This document shows positions 42,199 through 51,382 of a stretch of 64,000 bases of DNA, piece by piece (within the stretch, counting starts at the first letter, position 1; each line of letters begins with the position of its first letter). The position numbers were made by a program, and so were the translations under genes. The stretch covers positions 667,501 to 731,500 of the forward strand of contig NZ_CP119968.1 in NCBI RefSeq assembly GCF_032163395.1, read 5' to 3'. The notes beneath the pieces were generated by a model that worked only from the letters and a program-made list of their open reading frames with translations, did not search any database and had not been told where the DNA came from. This stretch comes from Gloeocapsopsis dulcis. Lineage in GTDB: Bacteria; Cyanobacteriota; Cyanobacteriia; Cyanobacteriales; Chroococcidiopsidaceae.

Positions 42199-43665
42199 AT
42201 GCTAATGACTGCTGAACTGCTGCTGCAATATCAACGTTGTCAAAGACGCGCTTTTTTGGATACTCATGGCGATCGCAGCCAGCGAGATACTCCTAGTGAG
42301 TTTTTACTACGACTCCAACAAGATAAAGTTATTCATCACCAAAATGCTCTAGCGCAACAAAATCATCAGCAACCCGATTATTACAGAGGAAATTGGCAAG
42401 CAGGTGCGATCGCGACATTAGAACTGATGCAGCAAGGCGTTGAGCGCATTAGTCAAGGAGTCTTACTCACTAACTATCTAGAAAAATATACCCTATTAAG
42501 TCGTCCAGATTTACTGATCAAACAACCTGGAAACTCATCATTTGGTGACTGGATTTATATTCCTGCTCAAATAGAATTGGGAAAACGCCCTAAGCTAGAA
42601 TATCAAATTATTGCAGCATACAACGCTCATGTCCTAGAACAAATTCAAGGAATTTCGCCAAAATCAGCATGGTTATTTCTGCGTCGTCCAGAAATCTATA
42701 CTGTGGATATTGCTAGGTGGACAGCGCAGATGCAGCGTAGTTTAAACCAATGTCTGGAAATCTTAGAAGCTGAATTAGCACCCGAAGTCTTTATTTCTCG
42801 ACAGCGATGTAATCTTTGTCGTTGGTATAGTCAGTGTTATGCGATCGCTAAATCTCAACAACATCTTTCTTTGATTCCTGGAGTTACTCCTAATCGCTAC
42901 ACTCAATTACAAGCTTTAAATGTTGTGACTCTGGAAGCTTTGACTCAAGTAAATCCTTCACAATTGGAATCTCTTCCAGGATTTGATCGCCAAGTCGCAC
43001 AGAAATTAGTTTTGCAAGCTCAAGCTGTCTTTGAAAATCGCCCGATTTTGTTGGATACAACTGATAGCATAAGCGTCTCGCCTGTGCCACTAATAGAACT
43101 TTATTTTGATATTGAAGCTGAACCCGATCTCAATTTAGATTACTTGTTGGGAGTGTTAGTCGTCAATCGTCAAACAGGAACCGAAACATTTTATGAATTC
43201 CTAGCCGAAACACCCGCCCAAGAAGAAACAATTTGGCAGCAATTTTTAGATTTAGTTCATCAGTATCCGACTGCGCCAATTTATCATTTTTGTTCTTATG
43301 AAGTCGATACGGTCAAACGCTTAGGCAAACTTTATCACACTCCACGACAGCAAATCAAAACACTTCTAGCACGGTTTGTGGATGTTTACGAGCTTACGCA
43401 AACAGTTGCTTTACCTGTAGAAAACTATACTTTAAAGGCGATCGCGCGTTGGCTGGGGTTTGAGTGGCGCGATCCACACGCGAACGGTTCGCATTGTATT
43501 TATTGGTACGATCAGTGGTTAGCTAGCGGCGATCGCACGTTACTTGATGCAATTGTCCGTTATAACGAAGATGATTGTTATGCTACACGTTATGTCAAAG
43601 ATTGGTTGGTAGATTTTATCGCTAGTTCATCCTCTACCGATCTCCAAGCTAATTGTTCGCAATAA
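42199..43665 (+). CDS. TM0106 family RecB-like nuclease
   Basis: A 488-residue protein of the TIGR03491 family. An N-terminal RecB-type domain has a Cys cluster (RCNLCRWYSQC, about residues 200-212) for an iron-sulfur cluster. A helix-hairpin-helix (LIPGVTPNRYTQLQALNVVTLEALTQV, then SLPGFDRQVAQKL) follows. The C-terminal RNase H-like exonuclease domain starts at ELYFDIEAEPDLN (about 303) with YNEDDCYATRYVKDWL at the end. It may process DNA in repair. Its stop lies 4 bp before the next gene. Confidence 0.88.
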   Translation: MLMTAELLLQYQRCQRRAFLDTHGDRSQRDTPSEFLLRLQQDKVIHHQNALAQQNHQQPDYYRGNWQAGAIATLELMQQGVERISQGVLLTNYLEKYTLLSRPDLLIKQPGNSSFGDWIYIPAQIELGKRPKLEYQIIAAYNAHVLEQIQGISPKSAWLFLRRPEIYTVDIARWTAQMQRSLNQCLEILEAELAPEVFISRQRCNLCRWYSQCYAIAKSQQHLSLIPGVTPNRYTQLQALNVVTLEALTQVNPSQLESLPGFDRQVAQKLVLQAQAVFENRPILLDTTDSISVSPVPLIELYFDIEAEPDLNLDYLLGVLVVNRQTGTETFYEFLAETPAQEETIWQQFLDLVHQYPTAPIYHFCSYEVDTVKRLGKLYHTPRQQIKTLLARFVDVYELTQTVALPVENYTLKAIARWLGFEWRDPHANGSHCIYWYDQWLASGDRTLLDAIVRYNEDDCYATRYVKDWLVDFIASSSSTDLQANCSQ

Positions 43666-43669
43666 TTTT

Positions 43670-44794
43670 ATGTCATTGAGCCGCAAACTATTACAGCCAA
43701 TTACATTGGCTTTCTTTTGTTTATTATTTAGTGTTCTTTTTATTACACGCCAGCCTGTCCCCGCAGTACCAGTCACTGCAGTTAATTTTCTGGGAGAAGC
43801 AACAATACCTACAGGATTTTCTTTTCAAGGTACAGAACTCGGTGGTTTATCAGGAATTACTTATGATTCTACCAAGGATGTCTATTACGCAGTGTCTGAC
43901 GATCGCAGCGAAAGAGTACCAGCGCGATTTTATACCTTAAAAATCAATTTAGAGCAAGGATTACAGCAAGGTGGCGTGACTCCTTTAGACGTTACAACCT
44001 TACTAAATACCGAGAATCAACCCTTTGCAAAATACAGTATTGATGCCGAGGGAATTGCGGTAACTAATCGCGAAACCGTATTTATTTCTTCCGAAGGTGA
44101 TGCCCAAAGATTAATCAATCCGTTTATTAAAGAATTCTCATTGACAAGTGGGAAAGAGTTGCGATCGCTACCCATACCCGAAAGATTTTTACCCACTGCA
44201 AGTCGTGATCGCGGTATTCGCAATAATAATGCGTTTGAAAGTTTAACGGTGACGCCTAATCAGCAATATCTATTTAGTGCAACCGAAAATGCTCTGCTGC
44301 AAGATGAACCGATTGGTCAGCCTGATACCAGTTCGCCTTGCCGAATTTTACAATATGACTTGCGTTCTGGAAAGCGATCGCATGAGTATGTGTATATTAC
44401 TGAAACTGTACCAACACAAATCAATCTGCCTAAATTTATGCGTGTTGGGCTAGTTGATTTACTCGCCGTGGATAATAACGGTAATTTTATTAGCCTAGAA
44501 CGCGCATTTACAGGCTTAGGATATAGCATTCGCTTGTATGCAGTTTCCTTAGCACAAGCCGATGATATTAGTAATATCGATAGTCTGCGTCAAGCTGATC
44601 TTAGCAGCATCAAACCTGCAAAAAAAAGATTGTTACTCGACCTCAAAACATTGAAAAACATCGCACTAGATAACATCGAAGGCTTAACATTAGGCCCAGA
44701 GTCAACCGAGGGGCGAACGTTACTCCTAGTCAGCGATAATAACTTTCAACCCGCGCAGCGCACTCAATTTTTGGCTTTTGACATAAAAAACTAA
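43670..44794 (+). CDS. exported phytase-like esterase domain protein
   Basis: A 374-residue protein with an N-terminal signal anchor (residues 10-32) followed by a beta-propeller of the esterase-like-phytase type (PF13449). [47 protein letters not shown], and [23 protein letters not shown] are the family's D/E-rich blade motifs. Members are exported and thought to hydrolyse phosphate esters or bind calcium. It starts 4 bp after the RecB-like gene, and the two are probably cotranscribed although functionally unrelated. Confidence 0.88.
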   Translation: MSLSRKLLQPITLAFFCLLFSVLFITRQPVPAVPVTAVNFLGEATIPTGFSFQGTELGGLSGITYDSTKDVYYAVSDDRSERVPARFYTLKINLEQGLQQGGVTPLDVTTLLNTENQPFAKYSIDAEGIAVTNRETVFISSEGDAQRLINPFIKEFSLTSGKELRSLPIPERFLPTASRDRGIRNNNAFESLTVTPNQQYLFSATENALLQDEPIGQPDTSSPCRILQYDLRSGKRSHEYVYITETVPTQINLPKFMRVGLVDLLAVDNNGNFISLERAFTGLGYSIRLYAVSLAQADDISNIDSLRQADLSSIKPAKKRLLLDLKTLKNIALDNIEGLTLGPESTEGRTLLLVSDNNFQPAQRTQFLAFDIKN

Positions 44795-44797
44795 AAT

Positions 44798-44826
44798 TTG
44801 ACAAATCTAGAGAACTGTGCAATGAT
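44798..44826 (+). promoter_or_regulatory. tRNA-Asp promoter
   Basis: TTGACA (44798-44803) is followed after 17 bases by AATGAT (44821-44826), with TG in the extended -10 position. The hexamers lie 19 bases before the tRNA. Confidence 0.6.
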
Positions 44827-44844
44827 AGAAATCGGTCAAAAATT

Positions 44845-44918
44845 GGGACTGTAGTTCAATTGGTTAGAGCACCGCCCTGTCACGGCGGAAGTTGCGGGTT
44901 CGAGCCCCGTCAGTCCCG
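44845..44918 (+). tRNA. tRNA-Asp (GTC)
   Basis: A complete 74-base cloverleaf. Acceptor stem GGGACTG pairs with CAGTCCC, and the discriminator is G at 44918. The D-loop contains GGTTAGAGC, the anticodon stem CCGCC/GGCGG encloses CTGTCAC with anticodon GTC at 44879-44881, and the T-arm is GCGGG-TTCGAGC-CCCGT. CCA is not encoded. The anticodon reads Asp codons GAU and GAC. It lies 150 bp before gltX on the same strand. Confidence 0.97.
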
Positions 44919-44935
44919 TTCCTTTAATAGAGTAA

Positions 44936-44970
44936 AGCATAGGTTAGCATAGTAAACCTATGCTCATAGG
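44936..44970 (+). promoter_or_regulatory. overlapping inverted repeats between tRNA-Asp and gltX
   Basis: AGCATAGGTT (44936-44945) and AACCTATGCT (44955-44964) form a perfect 10-bp stem. A second AGCATAG lies in the loop (44946-44952), and CCTATG-CT-CATAGG (44957-44970) can fold alone. These pairings exclude one another, so the leader can adopt alternative hairpins. No U-tract follows, so it is not a simple terminator. It could separate the tRNA transcript from gltX or regulate it. Confidence 0.55.
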
Positions 44971-45067
44971 GTATTGGGGACAAAGGATAGAGAAAGCGTC
45001 TAGTACGCAACGCTATTTGATTTTCTATTTTACCCGTCAAACCTTACATCTAAAATCTAGAGTTAAC

Positions 45068-46516
45068 ATGACTGTTAGAGTTCGGATCGCCCCTAGTCCT
45101 ACAGGGAAGCTACACATTGGAACCGCAAGAACTGCGGTATTTAACTGGTTATTTGCCCGTCATCATGATGGTAAATTTATTCTACGGATCGAAGATACTG
45201 ATACCGAGCGATCGCGTGAAGAGTACACGCAAAATATCCTTGACGGTTTAACGTGGTTAGGGCTGAATTGGGATGAAGGACCAATCTTTCAGTCACATCG
45301 TTTGGATGTATATCGCCAAAGAGTGCAAGATTTACTCGATAAAAAATTAGCTTACTACTGCTACTGTTCTGAAGCAGAATTAGACACGATGCGCGAAGCC
45401 CAAAAAGCACGAAACGAAGCGCCGCGTTATGATAATCGCCATCGCAATTTAACACCCGAACAACAAGCTACATTTGCTGCTGAAGGTCGCCGTCCGGTTA
45501 TTCGTTTTAAGATTGAAGACGATCGCGAAATCGTGTGGAATGACATGGTGCGCGGACACATGAGTTGGCGCGGTAGCGATCTGGGTGGTGATATGGTCAT
45601 TGCCCGTGCAGCGGACAGGGGAGGAATTGGTCAACCATTGTATAACTTTGCTGTAGTGGTTGATGACGTGGATATGCAAATTACCCACGTGATTCGCGGG
45701 GAAGATCATATTGCCAATACTGCTAAGCAAATTCTACTGTATGAAGCTTTTGGGGCAACTGTACCAAAATTTGCCCATACACCCCTAATTTTGAATATGG
45801 AGGGGCGCAAGCTTTCTAAACGCGACGGAGTTACTTCTATTTTTGACTTTAAAGAAATGGGCTTTGTCGCCGAGGCAATGGTAAATTATATGACGTTGCT
45901 GGGTTGGTCGCCGCCTGATTCAACACAGGAATTTTTTACCTTAGAAGAAGCAGCACAGCAATTCAGTTTTGAACGAGTCAATAAAGCTGGGGCAAAATTC
46001 GATTGGGCAAAGTTAGATTGGATTAATAGTCAGTATCTTCACTCTATGCCTGTGGAGAAACTTACAGATTTGTTGATACCATATTGGCAAGCCGCAGGAT
46101 ATGAATTTGACTCTATAAGCGATCGCGCGTGGTTAGAAAAGATCGCAAGTGTCATTGGTGCAAGCTTAACTCGCCTTAAAGATGCGGTAGATATGAGTTG
46201 GCTATTCTTTACTCACTCGTTAACCTACAGCGAAGATGCAACGCATCAATTGCAGCAAGAAGGTTCAAAAGCAGTTCTTGAAGGTGTTCTATCCGCACTT
46301 AACAACGGTACTGAACTAACCGAAGCGAGTAGTCAGGATATCATTAAACAGGTGATCAAAGCGAAAAACGTCAAGAAAGGATTGGTAATGCGATCGCTGC
46401 GCGCAGCATTAACCGGAGATATGCAAGGCCCTGACTTAATTCAATCTTGGGTGATTTTACATCAACGTCAGTTCGATAAACCGCGATTAGAACAGGCGAT
46501 CGCAACTGCTAACTAA
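45068..46516 (+). CDS. gltX: glutamyl-tRNA synthetase
   Basis: A 482-residue class I aminoacyl-tRNA synthetase starting at the ATG at 45068. It has [17 protein letters not shown] (HIGH motif), [26 protein letters not shown] and the KLSKRDG (KMSKS) signature, plus the C-terminal anticodon-binding helical domain. It charges tRNA-Glu, also the donor for chlorophyll and haem synthesis in cyanobacteria. The frame is open upstream to 44960, but the added segment is not family-like. A terminator closes the gene. Confidence 0.96.
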   Translation: MTVRVRIAPSPTGKLHIGTARTAVFNWLFARHHDGKFILRIEDTDTERSREEYTQNILDGLTWLGLNWDEGPIFQSHRLDVYRQRVQDLLDKKLAYYCYCSEAELDTMREAQKARNEAPRYDNRHRNLTPEQQATFAAEGRRPVIRFKIEDDREIVWNDMVRGHMSWRGSDLGGDMVIARAADRGGIGQPLYNFAVVVDDVDMQITHVIRGEDHIANTAKQILLYEAFGATVPKFAHTPLILNMEGRKLSKRDGVTSIFDFKEMGFVAEAMVNYMTLLGWSPPDSTQEFFTLEEAAQQFSFERVNKAGAKFDWAKLDWINSQYLHSMPVEKLTDLLIPYWQAAGYEFDSISDRAWLEKIASVIGASLTRLKDAVDMSWLFFTHSLTYSEDATHQLQQEGSKAVLEGVLSALNNGTELTEASSQDIIKQVIKAKNVKKGLVMRSLRAALTGDMQGPDLIQSWVILHQRQFDKPRLEQAIATAN

Positions 46517-46521
46517 GATAA

Positions 46522-46545
46522 AGTCCGCTGCGGCGGGCTTTTTTT
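46522..46545 (+). terminator. gltX terminator
   Basis: AGTCCGC (46522-46528) pairs with GCGGGCT (46533-46539), one G-U pair, 4-base loop, followed directly by a run of seven T bases. Confidence 0.9.
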
Positions 46546-46623
46546 GGAACTATCTTTGTTATCTATGAGTCGAGTTAAAGAGTAACATGCTGCTATTCTA
46601 TCCCAAAGCTTGATAACTCCAGA

Positions 46624-47106
46624 ATGCGCCAGAAAATGCTCAATCAAAGCATAATTTTAGCATTTTTCCTCACTCTTGCTGGTCTGACAACATCAAAGGT
46701 TCAAGCACAGCCAGCACCACCTTTATTCGAGAACGTGACGATTGATCGCAATTTTTCCTCACCGATGACGCTAAGGGGAATCAGTGGTGGTTCAGTACCA
46801 GCCCAAAAAGTTGCTGGAAGAACTGAAACTGTCAATGGACCCTGTGTAGGATTTGTTGATACAGAACCCGATCACACTCTAGTATTAAAAGACTTCTTTG
46901 AGTATCTTCGACTTCAGGCACAAAGTCCTCAAGATACTACTATCATTGTTCGCGGTCCTGGTGGTACTTGGTGCAATGATGATGCGGAGGGGAAAGATCC
47001 TGGTATTGGTGGAGAGTGGCTAGCTGGTAGCTACGATGTTTGGGTAGGTTCGTTTGATAAAGGTAATTATTATCCTTATATTCTTAGAATTACCAAAGAG
47101 CGCTAG
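46624..47106 (+). CDS. exported protein of unknown function
   Basis: A 160-residue protein with an N-terminal signal peptide (cleavage after VQAQ near residue 29). The mature part has two Cys (PCVGF, WCNDD), which could form a disulfide, and looks beta-rich: LRGISGGSVPAQKV, FVDTEPDHTLVL, TIIVRGPGGTWC and LAGSYDVWVGSFDKG. The pattern recalls a periplasmic beta-sandwich of unknown ligand; no named family is claimed. ATG at 46624 or 46636 could start it. Confidence 0.72.
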   Translation: MRQKMLNQSIILAFFLTLAGLTTSKVQAQPAPPLFENVTIDRNFSSPMTLRGISGGSVPAQKVAGRTETVNGPCVGFVDTEPDHTLVLKDFFEYLRLQAQSPQDTTIIVRGPGGTWCNDDAEGKDPGIGGEWLAGSYDVWVGSFDKGNYYPYILRITKER

Positions 47107-47121
47107 TAGCAACTGAGTAGT

Positions 47122-47898
47122 GTGAGAATAGTTTGTTTACACGATAAAAATGAAATTGAAGTGCTGCTACGTCAAAATACGTTTCTCCATCTCTATAGTA
47201 TTGGAGATTTAGATGATTTTTTCTGGCAACACACAACTTGGTACGGCTTGCAGGAAAATACGCTTAAACAAGTTGTTTTGCTATATACAGGTTCTTCTTT
47301 GCCTGTCCTTCTGGGTTTGACAGCAGAACCAATTTTAATGGCACATCTACTGCGGTCAATTATACATCTTCTCCCAAGACAATTTTATGCTCATCTTAGT
47401 GGAGACTTAGCTCAAGTATTTGCTGGAGATTACCAAATACAATCCCACGGCTTGCATCACAAAATGGCTTTGACTAATTCTCAGCTTTTAGCTGATTTTG
47501 ATACATCTGAAGTCGTTCAACTTACAGTAGAGAATGCAGACGAAATAGAAGACTTATATCGTCTGAGTTATCCAGAGAACTGGTTTGACTCACGGATGCT
47601 AGAAACTGGATATTATTATGGCATTCGACGCGGAAATAACCTCGTTAGTATTGCTGGAGTACACGTATATTCTCCACAGTACAAAGTCACAGCGTTGGGT
47701 AACATCACAACACATCCACAATTTCGCGGGCAAGGGTTGAGTAAAAGTGTTACGGCAAGGTTATGCCAAGAACTTTTAAAAACAGTGAGTTATGTAGGTT
47801 TAAATGTGAAAGCAGATAACGCGATCGCGATCGCGTGTTACGAAAAACTTGGTTTTAAGCGCATAGGAACTTACGAAGAGTATCTGCTAAATTTATAA
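47122..47898 (+). CDS. GNAT family N-acetyltransferase
   Basis: A 258-residue protein of the FR47-like GNAT group. The acetyl-CoA-binding motif is TTHPQFRGQGLSKSVTARL (about residues 190-208), followed by GLNVKADNAIAIACYEKLGFKRIGTY. The N-terminal 120 residues form a first, degenerate GNAT-like half. The substrate amine is unknown. It starts with GTG at 47122, 15 bp after the exported-protein gene. Confidence 0.88.
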   Translation: MRIVCLHDKNEIEVLLRQNTFLHLYSIGDLDDFFWQHTTWYGLQENTLKQVVLLYTGSSLPVLLGLTAEPILMAHLLRSIIHLLPRQFYAHLSGDLAQVFAGDYQIQSHGLHHKMALTNSQLLADFDTSEVVQLTVENADEIEDLYRLSYPENWFDSRMLETGYYYGIRRGNNLVSIAGVHVYSPQYKVTALGNITTHPQFRGQGLSKSVTARLCQELLKTVSYVGLNVKADNAIAIACYEKLGFKRIGTYEEYLLNL

Positions 47899-47985
47899 AA
47901 TTTAATAGATATTACTTTTGTTAATAGTAATGATGAATGCTTTAGCAATTTACCTCCGCTATCGTATCCGCAAACAAATAAAATA

Positions 47986-48213
47986 GTAGAATTAACATCC
48001 ATCAAAACCAAGGCTAAAGTTAAAAACCTAAATTTTTACTATGGAACAGTACAGGCACTAAACAATATTAACTTGCTTGTACCAAAGAATAAGGTGACAG
48101 CCTTCATTGAACCATCAGGATGTGGTAAAACTACCTTGTTACGCTGTTTTAATCGGATGCACGATCTTTATCCTGGTCAAACAGAGGATTATATTCGTGG
48201 GATATTTGGGTAG
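47986..48213 (+). pseudogene. pstB: remnant of pstB (phosphate ABC transporter ATPase)
   Basis: A translated stretch of 75 codons reads [20 protein letters not shown], then [20 protein letters not shown] and [10 protein letters not shown], ending at TAG 48211-48213. It corresponds to the first third of PstB: the FYYG start and Walker A with the PstB-type RCFNRMHDL. The first Walker A Gly is replaced by Glu, and there is no ABC signature or Walker B, so it cannot bind and hydrolyse ATP normally. It lies in the gap between the GNAT gene and the next gene. Confidence 0.85.
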
Positions 48214-48385
48214 GAAAGTGGCTAATGATTAAGAAATGATGAAATTGACCGCTGAGGAAGATGAGTACCATACAGAGGTTTTACTTTACTTCATAGAAAT
48301 TTCATTAAAACTTCTATATTGCTTTAATCACAGAGCTTTATTCTATAGTTAAGATTATAAATATTTGGTGCTAGGTACACAAGTC

Positions 48386-48994
48386 GTGGCTACATCTGAA
48401 CAAACACCTCCTTGCTTTCGTTCAGCAACTGAGTTTCCCAAAACCATAGGACAACTAAATCGTTCAGAGCTAGAAGAAATCTATGGTGAAATGAGAAACT
48501 GTCTGATCTTTACAAATCGGAGTCGAGCGCAGCTGTTGCGGCGGAATGAAGAACATAAACAATCCGCAATAAAACTAAAAACAGATGTAGAACGATTACA
48601 AATACTAATTAATCAACTTAATCAAGAGAAACAACAATTAGCACAAAGTCAACAACAGATTGTTACTGGTTTAGAGCAAGAAATTAGCTCAATTTCTAAA
48701 CACTTAGATAACTTATCTGAAGTTTATAATACAGTTGCAGATATTGAGGACATGACGCAAACTCAGTGGAGTTTTCTGAGTCTACCTCAGCGCTTTTTTC
48801 AACTATTACGAGCAGTCAAGACAATAGTCTTGTCTTGGCGTGAAGAGCATTACGAAGATACAACGAATATTTCAATTAAAGGTGCTTCTCAACCTAAAAT
48901 TTCAGACAGCACTGATTTAGATAACGCCCGTAGAGAACAACCACAAATGTACGAAGATCCTGCATCAATAGGACGTTCTCTCTTAGATAAATAA
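48386..48994 (+). CDS. coiled-coil protein of unknown function
   Basis: A protein of about 202 residues (GTG 48386 chosen; TTG 48365 and GTG 48368 are also in frame). Residues 30-55 contain a short folded part (GQLNRSELEEIYGEMRNCLIF). A long coiled coil (about 60-120, rich in Gln, Leu and Glu) is followed by a Trp-containing segment (TQWSFLSLPQRFFQLLRAVKTIVLSW) and a polar tail. There is no signal peptide. It is followed by another uncharacterised gene 6 bp later, suggesting a two-gene operon. Confidence 0.65.
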   Translation: MATSEQTPPCFRSATEFPKTIGQLNRSELEEIYGEMRNCLIFTNRSRAQLLRRNEEHKQSAIKLKTDVERLQILINQLNQEKQQLAQSQQQIVTGLEQEISSISKHLDNLSEVYNTVADIEDMTQTQWSFLSLPQRFFQLLRAVKTIVLSWREEHYEDTTNISIKGASQPKISDSTDLDNARREQPQMYEDPASIGRSLLDK

Positions 48995-49000
48995 AATTTT

Positions 49001-49411
49001 ATGGGTAAAAAACGCCTGACGCAGCTATTAGATCAACTTAAGGCTAATCAACAAACAGATTTACAAAATACTGCTGCTATTTACACTGTAGCTCAGGTAG
49101 CTGTAAATGAATTGCAAGAAGCAACATCAGATGTATCTGTATTAGCATTAAATCCAGGACAATCATCAATTGATAAAGCAGAATTAATACGTCGTTACGG
49201 CTCGTATAGTAACTGTCGTCAGATAGCTAAACAAAACGGTCTTAAATTTAGTCGTAATCCCAGTTGGCAACAATTAGCTACAGGTTTTACTTATTTAGAA
49301 GCTTTACAGCAAATAGTTAGAAACTACCTTGATAAACACCCAGATCCTCTTCTAGAGGGAATTACTGTAGAACTTAAATTAGGTTCAGCAGCAGGACAAA
49401 ATAAAAAATAA
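49001..49411 (+). CDS. protein of unknown function paired with the coiled-coil gene
   Basis: A 136-residue protein. The middle region (about 60-100) has IDKAELIRRYGSYSNCRQIA and SRNPSWQQLATGFTYLEALQQIV, which look like helix-turn-helix elements. The N-terminal 45 residues are helical. It starts 6 bp after the coiled-coil gene, so the two are probably co-translated. The frame ends in an A-rich stretch; the +1 frame stays open for another 45 codons past the stop (to 49541), so the annotated end may reflect a frameshift. Confidence 0.6.
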   Translation: MGKKRLTQLLDQLKANQQTDLQNTAAIYTVAQVAVNELQEATSDVSVLALNPGQSSIDKAELIRRYGSYSNCRQIAKQNGLKFSRNPSWQQLATGFTYLEALQQIVRNYLDKHPDPLLEGITVELKLGSAAGQNKK

Positions 49412-49721
49412 ATTAACTTGTATTCCTAATTTTATTGAACAGCTAAAGAAACGCGATCGCAATCCTGTTGTCACTATTCCACAACAAACAACCCATCAAA
49501 CACCTTCTCGCAAGGATTCCTCACAAACATCTCAACCCTAAATTAGCGCTGTTTTTCCGCTCTTTTTCCCACAACTCGTCAATATACTCTAGCCTCTGAT
49601 CCCCGATCCCTATTCTTCCTCTCTTCCCTCCGCTTTCTCTGCGCCTGGAGTGGTTCGTTTCCCATCACCCTCCACACAACACCTGTGATAATGAAAACAG
49701 CTTCACATTTCTACAAAAAAC
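49412..49721. other. ubiD upstream region
   Basis: The left half (to 49541) carries an in-frame-less extension of the previous gene's coding sequence. The right half contains pyrimidine-rich sequence (CTCTTCCCTCCGCTTTCTCT) with an inverted fragment resembling the dispersed GAACCACGAAG repeat family near 49640. No other gene was seen. Confidence 0.45.
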
Positions 49722-51230
49722 ATGGCACGAGACTTACGCGGATTCATCAAACTCCTAGAAGAACGAGGACAACTACAACGCATCACAGCCAAAGTTGATC
49801 CAGACTTAGAAATTGCCGAAATTTCTAATCGAATGTTACAGCAAGGAGGACCTGGCTTACTTTTTGAAAACGTCAAAGGTGCAGCCTATCCCGTCGCAGT
49901 CAATCTCATGGGAACTGTAGAACGCATCTGCTGGGCAATGAACATGGAAACCCCCCAAGAACTAGAAACCTTGGGAAAAAAACTCGGTATGCTACAACAG
50001 CCCAAACCCCCAAAAAAGATTGGACAAGCAGTAGAATTCGGTAAATTATTATTTGATGTCGTTAAAGCAAAACCAGGGCGCGATTTTTTTCCGGCGTGTC
50101 AGCAAGTTGTGTTTCAAGGCGACGACTTAGATTTAAATACACTACCCTTGATTCGTCCTTATCCAGGTGATGCGGGTAAGATTATCACGCTAGGGCTTGT
50201 GATTACCAAAGATTGTGAAACGGGGACTCCTAATGTTGGAGTTTATCGCCTGCAATTGCAATCAAAAAATACCATGACAGTCCACTGGTTATCAGTACGC
50301 GGTGGGGCAAGACATTTACGTAAAGCCGCCGAACGTGGGCAGAAATTAGAAATTGCGATCGCTCTCGGTGTCGATCCTCTGATTATTATGGCAGCCGCGA
50401 CACCCATTCCTGTCGATTTATCTGAATGGCTATTTGCAGGGCTTTACGGCGGTTCGGGAGTACAGCTAGCCAAGTGTAAAACTGTTGATTTAGAAGTCCC
50501 AGCCGCCTCAGAATTCGTCTTAGAAGGCACAATTACACCAGGGGAAGTTTTACCTGATGGACCTTTTGGCGATCATATGGGTTACTACGGTGGTGTGGAA
50601 GATTCACCCCTGATTCGCTTCCAGTGCATGACACATCGTAAAGATCCAGTTTATTTAACAACATTTAGCGGTCGTCCGCCGAAAGAAGAAGCAATGATGG
50701 CGATCGCACTCAACCGCATTTATACCCCAATTCTGCGTCAGCAAGTTTCTGAGATTGTTGATTTCTTCTTACCAATGGAAGCCTTGAGTTATAAAGCAGC
50801 AATTATTTCTATTGATAAAGCATATCCTGGACAAGCAAGAAGGGCAGCATTAGCATTTTGGAGTGCATTACCACAATTTACTTATACTAAGTTTGTGATT
50901 GTCGTCGATAAAGATATTAATATCCGAGATCCGCGTCAAGTTGTCTGGGCAATTAGTTCTAAAGTTGACCCGACTAGAGATGTATTTATTTTGCCGAATA
51001 CGCCATTTGATTCTTTAGATTTTGCCAGTGAGAAAATTGGTTTAGGTGGGCGCATGGGAATTGATGCAACGACGAAAATTCCACCAGAAACTGAACACGA
51101 GTGGGGTGAAGTATTAGAGTCCGATCCTGATATTGCAGCGATGGTAGAAAGACGCTGGGCGGAATATGGTTTAGACGATCTTAATCTTCAAGAGGTTGAC
51201 CCAAATTTGTTTGGGTACGATATGCATTAA
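49722..51230 (+). CDS. ubiD: UbiD family decarboxylase
   Basis: A 502-residue prenyl-FMN-dependent decarboxylase. It begins MARDLRGFIKLLEERGQL and has FENVKGAAYPVAVNLMG, NVGVYRLQLQSKNTMTVHW with the prFMN-contacting Arg/His pattern, EFVLEGTITPGEVLPDGPFGDHMGYYGG (catalytic Glu region), and DATTKIPPETEHEWG. In cyanobacteria it decarboxylates the polyprenyl-hydroxybenzoate intermediate of plastoquinone synthesis. The UbiX partner is not nearby. Length is normal. Confidence 0.94.
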   Translation: MARDLRGFIKLLEERGQLQRITAKVDPDLEIAEISNRMLQQGGPGLLFENVKGAAYPVAVNLMGTVERICWAMNMETPQELETLGKKLGMLQQPKPPKKIGQAVEFGKLLFDVVKAKPGRDFFPACQQVVFQGDDLDLNTLPLIRPYPGDAGKIITLGLVITKDCETGTPNVGVYRLQLQSKNTMTVHWLSVRGGARHLRKAAERGQKLEIAIALGVDPLIIMAAATPIPVDLSEWLFAGLYGGSGVQLAKCKTVDLEVPAASEFVLEGTITPGEVLPDGPFGDHMGYYGGVEDSPLIRFQCMTHRKDPVYLTTFSGRPPKEEAMMAIALNRIYTPILRQQVSEIVDFFLPMEALSYKAAIISIDKAYPGQARRAALAFWSALPQFTYTKFVIVVDKDINIRDPRQVVWAISSKVDPTRDVFILPNTPFDSLDFASEKIGLGGRMGIDATTKIPPETEHEWGEVLESDPDIAAMVERRWAEYGLDDLNLQEVDPNLFGYDMH

Positions 51231-51247
51231 TGTCAGAAAAAAGCTTA

Positions 51248-51313
51248 GGGGTTGAAACTGCAACCCCACAGACAAAACCTATCTTCATAGGTTTCTACAA
51301 CCCTAATTTTTTT
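51248..51313 (+). terminator. ubiD terminator with alternative hairpins
   Basis: GGGGTTG (51248-51254) pairs with CAACCCC (51261-51267), and AAACCTAT (51275-51282) pairs with ATAGGTTT (51287-51294) around CTTC. TTAGGGGTTG (51245-51254) can also pair with the distal CAACCCTAA (51298-51306), which runs into T7. The two uses of the first arm exclude each other. Confidence 0.7.
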
Positions 51314-51382
51314 CGTTAGGCTGATGACAGCAGGAAATTAAGCAAAATTGTAATTATTATGAGAAACAATACTTTTATTTCA

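Noticed and set aside
44960-45067. N-terminal extension of gltX by 36 codons
   Set aside because: Not found in the enzyme family, covers the hairpin leader, and the ATG at 45068 gives the standard [13 protein letters not shown] start.
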